Assembly: GCF_014207955.1 (NCBI RefSeq)
Contig: NZ_JACHLK010000001.1
Coordinates: 434,001 to 498,000, forward strand
DNA length: 64,000 bases
Direction of reading: 5' to 3'
DNA from: Acidovorax soli
GTDB lineage: Bacteria > Pseudomonadota > Gammaproteobacteria > Burkholderiales > Burkholderiaceae_C
Shown piece by piece: positions 47,664-56,921 of the stretch. How positions within the stretch are numbered: the first letter of the stretch is position 1; each line of letters opens with the position of its first letter. The position numbers and the translations under genes are program-made. A model generated the notes under the pieces. That model did no database searches and was not told the origin of the DNA. It saw nothing but the letters and a program-made list of their open reading frames with translations.

Positions 47664-48260
47664 ATGAACACCAATACCTTCCGCATGGCGCGTCCGGCCT
47701 CCCTCGTTTCCCTGCTGGCGGCCACCCTGGCCTGGGGCGCCCTGGCCGCGCTGCCCGGGGCCGCGCAGGCGCAAAGCGCCCAGGCATCCCCCTCCCTCTA
47801 CATCCAGGGCTCCCAGGCCCGGCAGGGCACCGATGCCCTGGCCATCGGCGCCACCCTGCCCTGGAAAGGCTGGCAGCGGCCCCTGTGGGGCGGCCAGCTC
47901 ACGGGCTACTGGGACCTCTATGCCAGCCGCTGGTCCTATGACGGCCTGTCGGGCCAGCGCGAGCACCTCAGCCTGGTCGGCCTCACGCCCACCCTGCGCC
48001 TGCGCATGGACGAAGGCCGCTCGGCCTGGTTCTGGGAAGGCGGCATCGGCCTCACCGTGGCCGACAAGCGCTACGAGATCCCGAACCGCACCTTCAGCAC
48101 CCGCGCCAACTTCGCCTCCCACCTGGGCCTGGGCGTGGGCCTGGGCGAACAGCGCCAGCACGACCTCGTGCTGCGCGTGCAGCATGTGTCGAACGCCGGC
48201 ATCAAGAAACCCAACCCGGGCGAGAACTTCGTGCAGCTGCGCTACGGCTACCACTTCTGA
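47664..48260 (+). CDS. pagL: lipid A 3-O-deacylase PagL
   Basis: This 198-residue outer-membrane beta-barrel enzyme removes the 3-O acyl chain from lipid A. It has a signal peptide (cleavage near AQAQS), alternating beta-strands ending in a C-terminal Phe, and the PagL signature HVSNAGIKKPNPGEN. His174 and Ser176 fit the catalytic pair, with Glu187 as the probable third residue. The ATG at 47664 gives a proper signal peptide. An inverted repeat lies just upstream and a terminator downstream. Confidence 0.92.
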   Translation: MNTNTFRMARPASLVSLLAATLAWGALAALPGAAQAQSAQASPSLYIQGSQARQGTDALAIGATLPWKGWQRPLWGGQLTGYWDLYASRWSYDGLSGQREHLSLVGLTPTLRLRMDEGRSAWFWEGGIGLTVADKRYEIPNRTFSTRANFASHLGLGVGLGEQRQHDLVLRVQHVSNAGIKKPNPGENFVQLRYGYHF

Positions 48261-48283
48261 GCCGGCCACCGCCCACCACGACG

Positions 48284-48306
48284 GCCCGCCTTGGCGGGCT
48301 TTTTTT
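48284..48306 (+). terminator. intrinsic terminator of pagL
   Basis: GCCCGCC and GGCGGGC form a 7-bp stem with a TT centre (48284-48299), followed by seven T. Confidence 0.93.
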
Positions 48307-48325
48307 GCCCAGCCCTCCCGCCGCC

Positions 48326-48545
48326 TGTGGATAACCATGGGTATTCTTGCCGAACAACCCATGGCTTATCCACAGAACTTCGCCGCGGCCCAAAGTTGTT
48401 GTCATGAACGCGCAAAGTTCACCCCGCTTGCGCCACAGGGTTTGCAGCCACGCAAGTGCGCGCCAGCATTGGGAAAAACCGGCTTGTCCACACAACAGCC
48501 CCTGCTCTATTACTACTGCTATTGATTTATAGAGCTATCAAGGAA
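48326..48545 (+). repeat. origin module copy 1
   Basis: This copy has box order minus, plus, plus. The first two boxes sit in an 18-bp extended inverted repeat (CTGTGGATAACCATGGGT-type arms). The third, TTGTCCACA, is followed by a short G/C-rich spacer, then TTACTACTGCTAT (48510-48522) and AT-rich DNA with TGATTTATAGAGC. Confidence 0.78.
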
Positions 48546-48875
48546 TAACAAGACAACACCAAGGCAGGGTCCATGGAAGGTCTGGGTACCTCTTGAATGC
48601 TGCTCTGCAAGGCAGAACGGGGATCAACAAGCGCACGGGGCTCGCAAAGGCCCCTGGCAGCCAGGGTGACGCCCTCAGGCACTCCGGCGCAGGCAGAGGC
48701 ATCTGCAAGAGGGTTCAGGGCCTCTTCCTGAGGCCATACCGGGGGAACGGGAGGCTTGTCGGGAGGTGCCATGCCACCGTCTGAGCCGCCGATGCATTGA
48801 AAGGGGCCAAAAACGCCCGTTCCCGGCCAGAGAAATCCACCGGAGCCACCATTTCTCCCGGATGGCTCGGGGTGC

Positions 48876-49090
48876 TGTGTATAACTTTGGGGGAATTGCT
48901 GGCACAACCGCCGGGTTGTCCACACCGAAGGGCGATGTTCCATTGTTGTCCCCGTTGGCGAGACAGCGGGACCCGCGTGCTGCGCACAGGGTTGGCAGCG
49001 ACGCAAGTGCTTGTCAGGCCACAGGAAAACACCCTTGTCCACAGAAAAGCCGGTGCTTTACTACTACGACTATGTATTTATAAAGAAATT
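48876..49090 (+). repeat. origin module copy 2
   Basis: This copy has the same box order and spacing as copy 1. The third box, TTGTCCACA, is followed by GAAAAGCCGGTGC, then TTACTACTACGACTAT (49058-49073) and the very AT-rich TGTATTTATAAAG. Of the two, it has the longer trio run and the stronger AT-rich tract. Confidence 0.8.
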
Positions 49091-49236
49091 AAGAAGAAGA
49101 CAGAGAACAACATCCGCATGCATCCGCACCCGGTTCGGGGCTGGAAAAGCACGGGTCACCGGGTGTTGGTTCCAGGGCCGGGAGACAAGCGCACTCGGTC
49201 AACACCGGCGCGGGCCAGGCAAGCGCCTCGGGGGCT

Positions 49237-52200
49237 TCATCCCGGATTGCGCAGAAAGGCCTCCAGCCGGTCCACGGGCAGGGGGCGGCTGAAGAGATAG
49301 CCCTGGTAGAGCTCGCAGCCTGCGCGGGCCAGCAGCTCGCGTTGTTCGGCCGTCTCCACGCCTTCGGCGATGACTTCCAGGCCCAGGCTGCGCGACAGGC
49401 CGATGATGGTGTCCACGATGGCCGCGTCGTTGGGGTCGGTGAGCAGGTCGCGCACAAAGCTCTGGTCGATCTTGAGCTGGTCCAGCGGCATGCGCTTCAA
49501 GTAGCTCAGGCTCGAATAGCCGGTGCCGAAGTCGTCCAGCGAGAAGCCCACCCCATAGGAGCGCAGCGCCGCCATGGTGGCGATGGTGGTTTCCATGTCC
49601 TCCACCAGCAGGCTTTCGGTCAGTTCCAGCTTGAGCAGGCCCGAGGGCGCCCCCGTGATGGCCAGCACCCGGGCCACATCGTCGACGAAGCTGGCATGGC
49701 GGAACTGGCGCGAACTCACGTTGACGGCCACCGTCAGGTGGCTCAGCGCCGGGTCGTCCTGCCAGCTGGCCAGCAGCTTGCACGCGGTGTGCAGCACCCA
49801 GCGGCCCAGCGGCAGGATCAGCCCGGTCTCTTCGGCCAGCGGAATGAACTGCGCCGGCGAGACCATGCCACGCTGCGGGTGGGCCCAGCGCAGCAGCGCC
49901 TCCACCCCCACCACCAGGCCCGACTGGCGCACCTGGGGCTGGAAGTGCAGCAAAAACTCTTCCTGCGCCAGGGCCGAGCGCAGATCGGTCTCCAGCGAGG
50001 CGCGTTCGCTCACCACGGCCTGCATCTGCGGGTTGAAGAAGCGCAGCGTGTTGCGGCCCGCCGTCTTGGCCTGGTACATGGCCAGGTCGGCCTGCTTGAG
50101 CAGCTCGCCCACACTGGTCTGCCCGCCCGTGAAGGGGGCGACGCCGATGCTCGGCGTGCTGCGGTACTGGTAGCCTGCCAGCGCATAGGGCAGGGCCAGC
50201 GTGGCCAGGATCTTCTCGCCCACCGAGCGCGCATGCAGCACCAGCTCCTCGGGCAGCGAGCTCAGCTCCTCGAGCATCACCACGAACTCGTCGCCGCCCA
50301 GGCGCGCCACCGTGTCCACGGCACGCACGCAGGTGTTCAGGCGCTGCGCCACCTGCTGCAGCAGCATGTCGCCCTGGTCATGGCCCAGGGTGTCGTTCAG
50401 GGTCTTGAAGTTATCGAGATCGATGAACAGCAGCGCACCGCCGCGCTGGTGCCGCCGCGCACTGGCCAGCGCCTGGTGCATGCGGTCCATGAGCAGCATG
50501 CGGTTGGGCAGCCCGGTCAGCGGATCGTAGAAGGCCAGGCGCTGGATCTCGCGCTCGGTGGCCTTGCGCTGGCGGATGTCGGTGTTGATGGCCAGGATGG
50601 AATGGGGCTGGCCGTTGTCGCCGCGCACCAGGGTCCAGCGGCCTTCGACATCGATGGCGCTGCCATCGCGGTGCTGCTGCACGATCTCGCCCGTCCACTC
50701 CCCATGCTCCAGCGTGGCCTCCGTGGCACGGCGGAAATGCGTGGGGTCCGCGTACAGCAGGGTCTCGATCGACTGGCCCAGCACCTGCAGCTTCGACCAG
50801 CCATACAGGCGCTCGGCGCTCTGGTTCCAGAAGATGATGCGGTGCTCCAGGTCGCGCACGATGATCGCGTCCTGCGCCTTGTCCAGCAGCGAGGCCTGGT
50901 GGCGGATGCGCGCATCGGCCACCTGGCGCTCGATCTCGGCCGAGGCGCGCGCCGCGAAGATCTGCAGCGTGGAGATGATGAAGTTCGGATCGGCGATGGC
51001 CTGGCGGAACAGCACGAACACCAGGCCCACCACCTCACCGTCGGCATTGCACAGCTGCTGCCCCGCATAGCCGCGCGCCTGCACCATGCGCAGCACGGGC
51101 GCCTCGGGGTAGAGCTGCTGCACCCCGTCGGCCACCACGAACTGGCGCTGGTTCAGCAGCTGCAGGCTGGGCGTGCCTTCCAGGGTGTAGTCGGTGGGGG
51201 CCAGCAACTGGCCATCGAGCGCGGCCGCCAGCGTGCTCACCCGCGGGGGCTGGTCGTGGTAGTGCGGCAGCAGGCGCACCACGCAGCCGCCCTGGGCGTC
51301 GAGCGCGTCGGCCATGTTGCGCACCAGCTGCTCGAAGAACTCCGTGCCGGTGCTGGCCGACACGGCGGCCGCCACCTTGAGCACCGAGGCCTGCAGCCGC
51401 TGCTGCGCCTTCTGGGTGCGCAGGCTGGTGATGCCGAAGGCCAGGTCGTTGGCCAGCTCCTGCAGCAGCGCGGCTTCTTCGGCGCTGATCTGCAGCACTT
51501 CCGGTGCATACAGGTAGAGCAGGCCGAAGGTGCTGTCGCGGTCGCGCAGCGGCAGGCAGATCACGGCGTAGAAGCCGTGATCCAGCATGCGCTCGGTCCA
51601 GTCCATGAAGTAGCGTTCGTTGCGGATGTCGCGCACGATCTCGGGCTTGCCCGAGCGCACGGCACGGCCGGCGGGCCCGCGCCCGTAGGGCTCATCCTCC
51701 GACCAGCTGAGCTTCAGGGTCTCCAGGTAGTTGTGGTTGTGGCCTGCATGGGCCACGGGTTCGATGGACTTGCGCTCGTCGTCGCGCGCAAAACCCACCC
51801 AGCCCATGCGGTAGCCGCCGATGTCCACTGCGATCTTGCAGATGGCCTGCAGCAGCGTGGCCTCGGAGGTGGCGCGCACCAGGGTTTCGTTGCAGGCGCT
51901 GAGCAGGCGCTGGGCGCGGCCCATGCGCGCGAGCTCCGCCTCGTTGCGCACGCGCTCGGTCACGTCGGAGGCCAGCACCTGGCGCGCCGCCACGCCGTTG
52001 AAGTCGATGTTGCCCGCCGTGAGCTCCATGTCGATCAGGCTGCCGTCCTTGCGCACATGCCGGCGCACCTTGGGCAGGCTGCGCCGCTCCGGGTCGATGG
52101 CGCGCAGCCTGCGCTCGGCGATCTCGCGGTACTGTGCCGGCCACAGGTCCTGCATGCGCATGCGCAGCAGTTCCTTCTCGCTGTAGCCGTAGTGGTGCAC

Positions 52201-54111
52201 CATGGCATGGTTCACGGCCAGGAGGCGCAGGCTCTCGCGCTCGTAGACCCACATGGGCTGCGGATGCTCGTCGAACAGCATGCGGTACTGCAGCTCCGAG
52301 GCGTGCAGCTGGCCGGCCACGCGGCGCAGCTGCACCATGGCACCGAGCGACTCGGCCAGGATCTCCAGGTGGGCCACGTCGCGCCGCGAAAAGGCATTCG
52401 CCTGGTGCGAGGTGACCTTGAGCGAGCCCACGACCGCATCGTCCGCGCGCAGCGGCGCCGCCATCACCGAGCGCACACCCAGGCGGTGCGGCAGCGCGGT
52501 CATGTCCCAGCCCGCGGCCTCGGTGTCGTTGCACAGCACCGTGCGCCCCTGGTACAGCGAAGGCCACAGAATGCTGTCGCCCACCGCCATCAGGTCGCCC
52601 TCGGGGCGCACCATGTCGCCGGCCGAGGCCTTGGCCACCAGGTGCCGGCCTTCGAGCAGCTCCACCATGGCACCGCGCGCGCCGGTCTGGCGCAGCACGG
52701 TCTCGGCCACCAGGTGCAGCACATCGGGCAGGGGCATGTCCAGCGAGGAGATGCGCTGCTGCAGGTGCAGCAGTTCGGCATGGTTGCGCGTGTCGCGCTG
52801 GGCCTCCAGCTCGACGGCCTTCTGCGCGCTGTGGTCGGCCATGCCGCCCACCATGCGCACGGCGCGCCCGTTGCTGTCGCGGATCAGGAAGCCGCGGTCC
52901 AGCACCCAGGCATAGCTGCCGTCCTGGCGGCGAAAGCGGTACTCGGCCGACCAGTGGCTGTCGCTTCCGTCGATGGCCGCGTGGATGCCGCGCAGCACGG
53001 CCTCGCTGTCCTCGGGGTGCAGCCGCAGCGTCCAGGAGGTGCTGTCTGGCGGCAATTGGTCCAGTGGCACGCCGAACAGGCTTTGCATGCCCTCGTTCCA
53101 CCACATGGCGTCGGTGGTGAGGTTCCAGTCCCAGATGGCATCGGCCGTGGCGCGCGAGACGAGCTGGAAACGCTCCTCGCTGCGCTGCAGCGCCAGATCG
53201 GCCTGGTGGCGCGCCGAAACGTCCTGGAAGGCCCCCTGGATGCGCACGATGCGGCCCTGCGCATCCCGCACCGCCTGGCCCGCTGTGCGCACCCAGAAGT
53301 GCCGCTCGCCGGGCATGACGACCTCGGCTTCCAGGTCGAAGGGGGTGCCGTGCCGCAGGCAGGCCCGGAAGGCATTGCGCAAGGCGCTGCGGTAGGGGGC
53401 GGTGTACAGGTCCAGGATCTGGCCCACGGCACCCACCCGCCGCGTCAGCCCGTAGGCGGCGGCGATCTCCTGCGACCAGTGCAGCCGCATGCTGGGCAAC
53501 TCCACGAACCAGCCGCCCACCTGGGCGATGCGGCCGGCCACGCGCAGCGTCTCGCCCTGTTCCACCAGCTCGTCGTGCATGCGATCGCGCTGCTCCACCA
53601 GCTGGGCCAGCAGGCGCTGCTGGCGGCGCAGCTCCAGCTGCACCATGGCCTGCTCGGCCAGCACCGTGAGACCGTCGAGCTGCTCGGCCTCCAGGCCGCG
53701 CACCCGGGTGTCCAGCACCGCCAGCGTGCCCAGGGCAAAGCCTTCGCCATTGACCAGCGGCACGCAGGCGTAGAAGCGGATGTGCGGGCTGCCGGTGACC
53801 AGCGGGTTGTGCGAGAACTCGGGGTGCACACTGGCGTCGTTCACCACCACCGGTTCCCGGCTGCCATGCAGCGCATGGGCGCAGAACGCAACGGCGCGGT
53901 CGGTCTCCTGGAACGGGATGCCCACGGCCGCCTTGAACCACTGGCGCTCGCTGTCCACGAAATTGACCACTGCCATCGGTGTGCGGCAGATGCGTGTGGC
54001 CAACAGGGCGAGCTTGTCGAAGGCATCCTCGGACGGGGTGTCCAGGATGGCGTAGGACTGCAGTGCCTGGAGCCGCGCAGCCTCAGCGGTGGCGTGCTCT
54101 GGATGGTGCAT
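49237..54111 (-). CDS. large multi-sensor GGDEF-EAL cyclic di-GMP protein
   Basis: This 1624-residue protein has, in order, an N-terminal GAF domain (about 15-165), two PAS domains (about 195-440), a GAF domain (about 455-600), a PAS domain (about 610-730), two further GAF domains (about 740-1070), a PAS domain (about 1080-1190), a GGDEF domain (about 1193-1370) and a C-terminal EAL domain (about 1385-1620). The GGDEF motif is intact near residue 1272. EALLRW, DDFGTGYSSLSYL and EGVET show a potentially active phosphodiesterase. No membrane segment is seen, so it is probably cytosolic. It lies next to the origin candidate, which does not imply a functional link. Confidence 0.93.
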   Translation of the reverse strand: MHHPEHATAEAARLQALQSYAILDTPSEDAFDKLALLATRICRTPMAVVNFVDSERQWFKAAVGIPFQETDRAVAFCAHALHGSREPVVVNDASVHPEFSHNPLVTGSPHIRFYACVPLVNGEGFALGTLAVLDTRVRGLEAEQLDGLTVLAEQAMVQLELRRQQRLLAQLVEQRDRMHDELVEQGETLRVAGRIAQVGGWFVELPSMRLHWSQEIAAAYGLTRRVGAVGQILDLYTAPYRSALRNAFRACLRHGTPFDLEAEVVMPGERHFWVRTAGQAVRDAQGRIVRIQGAFQDVSARHQADLALQRSEERFQLVSRATADAIWDWNLTTDAMWWNEGMQSLFGVPLDQLPPDSTSWTLRLHPEDSEAVLRGIHAAIDGSDSHWSAEYRFRRQDGSYAWVLDRGFLIRDSNGRAVRMVGGMADHSAQKAVELEAQRDTRNHAELLHLQQRISSLDMPLPDVLHLVAETVLRQTGARGAMVELLEGRHLVAKASAGDMVRPEGDLMAVGDSILWPSLYQGRTVLCNDTEAAGWDMTALPHRLGVRSVMAAPLRADDAVVGSLKVTSHQANAFSRRDVAHLEILAESLGAMVQLRRVAGQLHASELQYRMLFDEHPQPMWVYERESLRLLAVNHAMVHHYGYSEKELLRMRMQDLWPAQYREIAERRLRAIDPERRSLPKVRRHVRKDGSLIDMELTAGNIDFNGVAARQVLASDVTERVRNEAELARMGRAQRLLSACNETLVRATSEATLLQAICKIAVDIGGYRMGWVGFARDDERKSIEPVAHAGHNHNYLETLKLSWSEDEPYGRGPAGRAVRSGKPEIVRDIRNERYFMDWTERMLDHGFYAVICLPLRDRDSTFGLLYLYAPEVLQISAEEAALLQELANDLAFGITSLRTQKAQQRLQASVLKVAAAVSASTGTEFFEQLVRNMADALDAQGGCVVRLLPHYHDQPPRVSTLAAALDGQLLAPTDYTLEGTPSLQLLNQRQFVVADGVQQLYPEAPVLRMVQARGYAGQQLCNADGEVVGLVFVLFRQAIADPNFIISTLQIFAARASAEIERQVADARIRHQASLLDKAQDAIIVRDLEHRIIFWNQSAERLYGWSKLQVLGQSIETLLYADPTHFRRATEATLEHGEWTGEIVQQHRDGSAIDVEGRWTLVRGDNGQPHSILAINTDIRQRKATEREIQRLAFYDPLTGLPNRMLLMDRMHQALASARRHQRGGALLFIDLDNFKTLNDTLGHDQGDMLLQQVAQRLNTCVRAVDTVARLGGDEFVVMLEELSSLPEELVLHARSVGEKILATLALPYALAGYQYRSTPSIGVAPFTGGQTSVGELLKQADLAMYQAKTAGRNTLRFFNPQMQAVVSERASLETDLRSALAQEEFLLHFQPQVRQSGLVVGVEALLRWAHPQRGMVSPAQFIPLAEETGLILPLGRWVLHTACKLLASWQDDPALSHLTVAVNVSSRQFRHASFVDDVARVLAITGAPSGLLKLELTESLLVEDMETTIATMAALRSYGVGFSLDDFGTGYSSLSYLKRMPLDQLKIDQSFVRDLLTDPNDAAIVDTIIGLSRSLGLEVIAEGVETAEQRELLARAGCELYQGYLFSRPLPVDRLEAFLRNPG

Positions 54112-54423
54112 GGCTCAGGTGCGCGAAGCGCTTGCCGCGGGCGCTTGCCGGCGCCGTGGAGGTGTTCTGGGAGGGGTCGGAATGGCCAGCATGGAAGAGA
54201 AAGTAGCCCGGACCGTGGTCGATGGTGGGAAAAGTAGCAAAAAAGGCACGGCGCGGCACGCCCTGCCACCGTTTCTAGACGCAAATGGTGACCATTGCAA
54301 CTTCAAAAGAACAATCCTACACCGGTGCGTGCCGCGGGGTGCCTGCTGACAACCCTCTGAAGCAGCCCGGTCGCGTCGCGCAGGCAACCTTCGTGCAGCG
54401 CGAGGCTTGCTAGCCTTGGCGGC
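54112..54423. promoter_or_regulatory. divergent region between the GGDEF-EAL and MerR genes
   Basis: This 312-bp stretch contains no convincing gene. An AATGGTGACCATT near-palindrome at about 54284 and a short AT-rich run are visible. The promoters of both divergent genes should be here but cannot be assigned. Confidence 0.3.
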
Positions 54424-54876
54424 ATGCAGATTTCCGAACTCGCCCGCCGCACCTCGGTCTCGGTGCACGCCTTGCGGCACTATGAAAGCCAGGGGCTGCT
54501 GCAGCCCGAACGCCGGGCCAATGGCTACCGCGACTACGCCGAGGGCACCGAGCGCGAGGTGGTCTTCATCGCCATGTCGCGCCAACTGGGTTTTGCGCTG
54601 CCCCGCATCGCCGAACACCTGGCCGACTTTCGCAGCGGCCGGCTCACCATCGATGCCATGGTGCAGGCCCTGCAGCAGCGTGCGCAGGAGCTCGCAGACC
54701 AGGTGGCGCAGTTGCAGGCGCAGCGCCAGCAGGTGCTGGAGCATGTGGCCTGGCTGCAGGCCCGGGCGCCCGCCCCCCGGGTGCCCTCCCATCCCCCGGT
54801 GGCTGCACCCTGGCCGCGCGTGCGTGGCCGTGCCGCCGCTGCTTCCACCCGTTCCACCTCCAGGAGTCGACCATGA
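54424..54876 (+). CDS. MerR-family transcriptional regulator
   Basis: This 150-residue regulator has a MerR helix-turn-helix (ISELARRTSVSVHALRHYESQGLLQP) and a coiled-coil dimerisation helix (about residues 70-115). The C-terminal tail is Pro/Arg-rich with no cysteine metal site, so it is more likely a small-molecule or redox sensor than a metal sensor. Its stop overlaps the thioesterase start by four bases, which links the two genes. Confidence 0.88.
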   Translation: MQISELARRTSVSVHALRHYESQGLLQPERRANGYRDYAEGTEREVVFIAMSRQLGFALPRIAEHLADFRSGRLTIDAMVQALQQRAQELADQVAQLQAQRQQVLEHVAWLQARAPAPRVPSHPPVAAPWPRVRGRAAAASTRSTSRSRP

Positions 54877-55325
54877 CCGCAGCCCCCCTCCCCTCCGATC
54901 TGTTGCAGGCCCATGTGCTGGCCATGCCCATCGCCCAGACCCTGGGCCTGCGCTTCACCCGCGTGGCAGCGGGCGAGGTGGACCTGGAGATGCCGGTGCA
55001 GGACGCACTGTGCTTTCGGCCCGGGCAATTGCAGGCCACGGCCGTGTTTGCGCTGGCCGACTTCGCGGCCGTGGCGGCGGCGGGCAGCACCCTGCCCAGC
55101 GGCTGGGTCAATTCCACCGTGGACGCCCATGTCAAGCTGCTGGCGCCGGCGCGCGGCCACAGCCTGCGCGCGCGGGGCCGGGTGGTGAATGCGGGGCGCA
55201 CGCTCACGGTCTGCGCGGCCGACGTGTTTGCCGTGGCGGATTCGGGCGACGAGACCCTGTGCGCCACCTTGCTCGCCACCGCCCACAATGTGGATGGCAA
55301 CGCAGCCCGGCAACCCCGGCCCTGA
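54873..55325 (+). CDS. PaaI-family hotdog thioesterase
   Basis: This 150-residue protein has a hotdog fold, with the central helix segment FRPGQLQATAVFALADFAAVAAA and the following WVNSTVDAHVKLLAPARG, as in PaaI/YbgC-like acyl-CoA thioesterases. The substrate is unknown. It is translationally coupled to the MerR regulator by an ATGA overlap and converges on the DAHP synthase gene with one base between. Confidence 0.85.
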   Translation: MTAAPLPSDLLQAHVLAMPIAQTLGLRFTRVAAGEVDLEMPVQDALCFRPGQLQATAVFALADFAAVAAAGSTLPSGWVNSTVDAHVKLLAPARGHSLRARGRVVNAGRTLTVCAADVFAVADSGDETLCATLLATAHNVDGNAARQPRP

Positions 55326-55326
55326 A

Positions 55327-56448
55327 TCAGCCCTTCAACGTCCGGCGCGCGCGCACGGCCTCGGCCAGGCCCTGCAGCACGGGCACGGTCTGCGCCATGC
55401 TGATGCAGGCGTCCGTGACCGACACGCCATGGGCCAGCGCCTGGCCGGGCACGATGTCCTGGCGGCCTTCCTGCAGGTGGCTCTCGACCATCAGGCCGGT
55501 GATGCGCGCATCGCCTGCGGCGATCTGGCGGGCCACGTCCTCGGCCACGGTGATCTGGCGCTGGTGCTGCTTGCTGCTGTTGGCGTGCGAGACGTCGATC
55601 ATCACCTGCGGGCGCAGCCCGGCCGACTGCAGCATGGCGCAGGCGGCATCCACATCGGCCGCGCTGTAGTTGGGCTGCTTGCCGCCGCGCAGGATCACGT
55701 GGCAGTCCTGGTTGCCGCGCGTCTCGAAGATCGCGGCCTGGCCCATCTTGGTCATGCCCATGAAGGCGTGCGCGGCCTGGGCCGCCTGGATGGCGTCGCT
55801 CGCCACCTTGACGCCGCCATCGGTGCCGTTCTTGAAGCCCACGGGGCAGGACAGGCCGCTGGCCAGCTGGCGGTGGCTCTGGCTCTCTGTCGTGCGGGCC
55901 CCGATGGCGCCCCAGCTCACCAGGTCGCTGATGAACTGCGGGCTCAGCAGGTCCAGGAACTCCGTGCCCACGGGCAGGCCCAGGGCCAGCACATCGAGCA
56001 GCAGGGCGCGTGCCATCTCCAGCCCCTCGTTGATGGCAAAGCTGCCATCGAGGTGCGGGTCGTTGATGTAGCCCTTCCAGCCCACGGTGGTGCGCGGCTT
56101 CTCGAAGTACACGCGCATCACCACCAGCAGGTCGGCGGCCAGCGCATCGGCCTGCTGCTTGAGGGCGCGCGCGTATTCCATGGCCTGGCCATGGTCGTGG
56201 ATAGAGCACGGCCCCACCACCACGATGAGGCGGTCGTCCTGGCCATGCAGCACGCGCGAGATCGCGGCGCGGCTGCTTTCCACCAGGGTCTGTGCGGCTT
56301 CGGGTGCGGGCTGCCACTCCTGCAGCAGGGCCGGGGTGATCAGCGGGCGCACGGCCTTGATGCGGGTGTCGTCGATGCGCGTCGTGTCGTGGGTGGACAG
56401 CGCTGCCGTGGGGGTGGTGTGTACGTGGAGGGTCATGGTGGCCGCCAT
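55327..56448 (-). CDS. aroG: 3-deoxy-7-phosphoheptulonate (DAHP) synthase, class I
   Basis: This 373-residue enzyme condenses phosphoenolpyruvate and erythrose 4-phosphate, the first step of aromatic amino-acid synthesis. The family motifs VVVGPCSIHD, VMRVYFEKPRTTVGWKG and GGKQPNY are clear and the length matches AroF/G/H. Which amino acid feeds back on it cannot be read from the sequence. ATGs at 56448 and 56436 are both possible; the first follows AAGGCGAA. Confidence 0.93.
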   Translation of the reverse strand: MAATMTLHVHTTPTAALSTHDTTRIDDTRIKAVRPLITPALLQEWQPAPEAAQTLVESSRAAISRVLHGQDDRLIVVVGPCSIHDHGQAMEYARALKQQADALAADLLVVMRVYFEKPRTTVGWKGYINDPHLDGSFAINEGLEMARALLLDVLALGLPVGTEFLDLLSPQFISDLVSWGAIGARTTESQSHRQLASGLSCPVGFKNGTDGGVKVASDAIQAAQAAHAFMGMTKMGQAAIFETRGNQDCHVILRGGKQPNYSAADVDAACAMLQSAGLRPQVMIDVSHANSSKQHQRQITVAEDVARQIAAGDARITGLMVESHLQEGRQDIVPGQALAHGVSVTDACISMAQTVPVLQGLAEAVRARRTLKG

Positions 56449-56557
56449 TTTCGCCTTGGTTGCAGAACGTGTTTGCGCTACGGTGCTGTCCTACAGCCCT
56501 CCACCCCTGTCCCCGGTATACCTGTAGCCAGTCCAACACCCGTCTCCAGGAGTTTCC

Positions 56558-56917
56558 ATGGCCATCCAGAACGCCCTTGCCAGTGTGGCCGTCAGCAGCC
56601 TGCCCGACGCCGTGCAATGGTATGGGGCGCTGTTCGAGCGCGGGCCCGATTCGCAGCCCATGCCCGAACTGGCCGAATGGACCCTGCCGCAGGGCGGCTG
56701 GCTGCAGGTCTACGAACTGCCCCGGCGCGCGGGCCGCTGCTCGGTCACGCTGGCGGTGGACGACATCGACGAACAGGGCGAGCAGCTGGAACGCATGGGC
56801 GTGGACACCGCCCAGCGCTCCAACAGCAAGCGGGTGCGCGTGATTTTGGTGACCGACCCGGACGGCAACCACCTGGCCTTTGCCCAAGCCCTGGGGCGGC
56901 CCCGCCTCTCGAACTGA
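56558..56917 (+). CDS. VOC-family (glyoxalase-like) protein
   Basis: This 119-residue protein has the beta-alpha-beta-beta-beta modules of the vicinal oxygen chelate fold. The N-terminal module starts ALASVAVSSLPDAVQWYGALF and the C-terminal one ends VILVTDPDGNHLAFAQAL. Whether it is an enzyme or a binding protein is not evident. It converges on the NlpC/P60 gene, four bases from its stop. Confidence 0.82.
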   Translation: MAIQNALASVAVSSLPDAVQWYGALFERGPDSQPMPELAEWTLPQGGWLQVYELPRRAGRCSVTLAVDDIDEQGEQLERMGVDTAQRSNSKRVRVILVTDPDGNHLAFAQALGRPRLSN

Positions 56918-56921
56918 GGGC

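Larger units (their letters stand above)
48326..49090. other. oriC: candidate chromosomal replication origin (oriC), duplicated
   Basis: This region lies within a 976-bp gene-free stretch and contains six strong DnaA boxes: TTATCCACA on the minus strand at 48326-48334 and plus at 48366-48374, TTGTCCACA at 48484-48492, TTATACACA on the minus strand at 48876-48884, and TTGTCCACA at 48916-48924 and 49035-49043. They fall in two sets with the same orientation pattern and nearly identical spacing (40 and 118/119 bp), 550 bp apart. Each set is followed by a G/C-rich spacer, a CTACTA-type trio run and AT-rich DNA, the arrangement of a basal unwinding system. A 26-bp block (48434-48459 and 48985-49010) is 24/26 identical between the halves. 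Confidence 0.82.

Noticed and set aside
48527-49042. 171-codon minus-strand reading frame in the gene-free region, and an overlapping 105-codon frame
   Set aside because: It runs across three DnaA boxes and one trio run, begins at a GTG inside the last DnaA box, has no recognisable domain or ribosome-binding site, and the same region is better explained as an origin.
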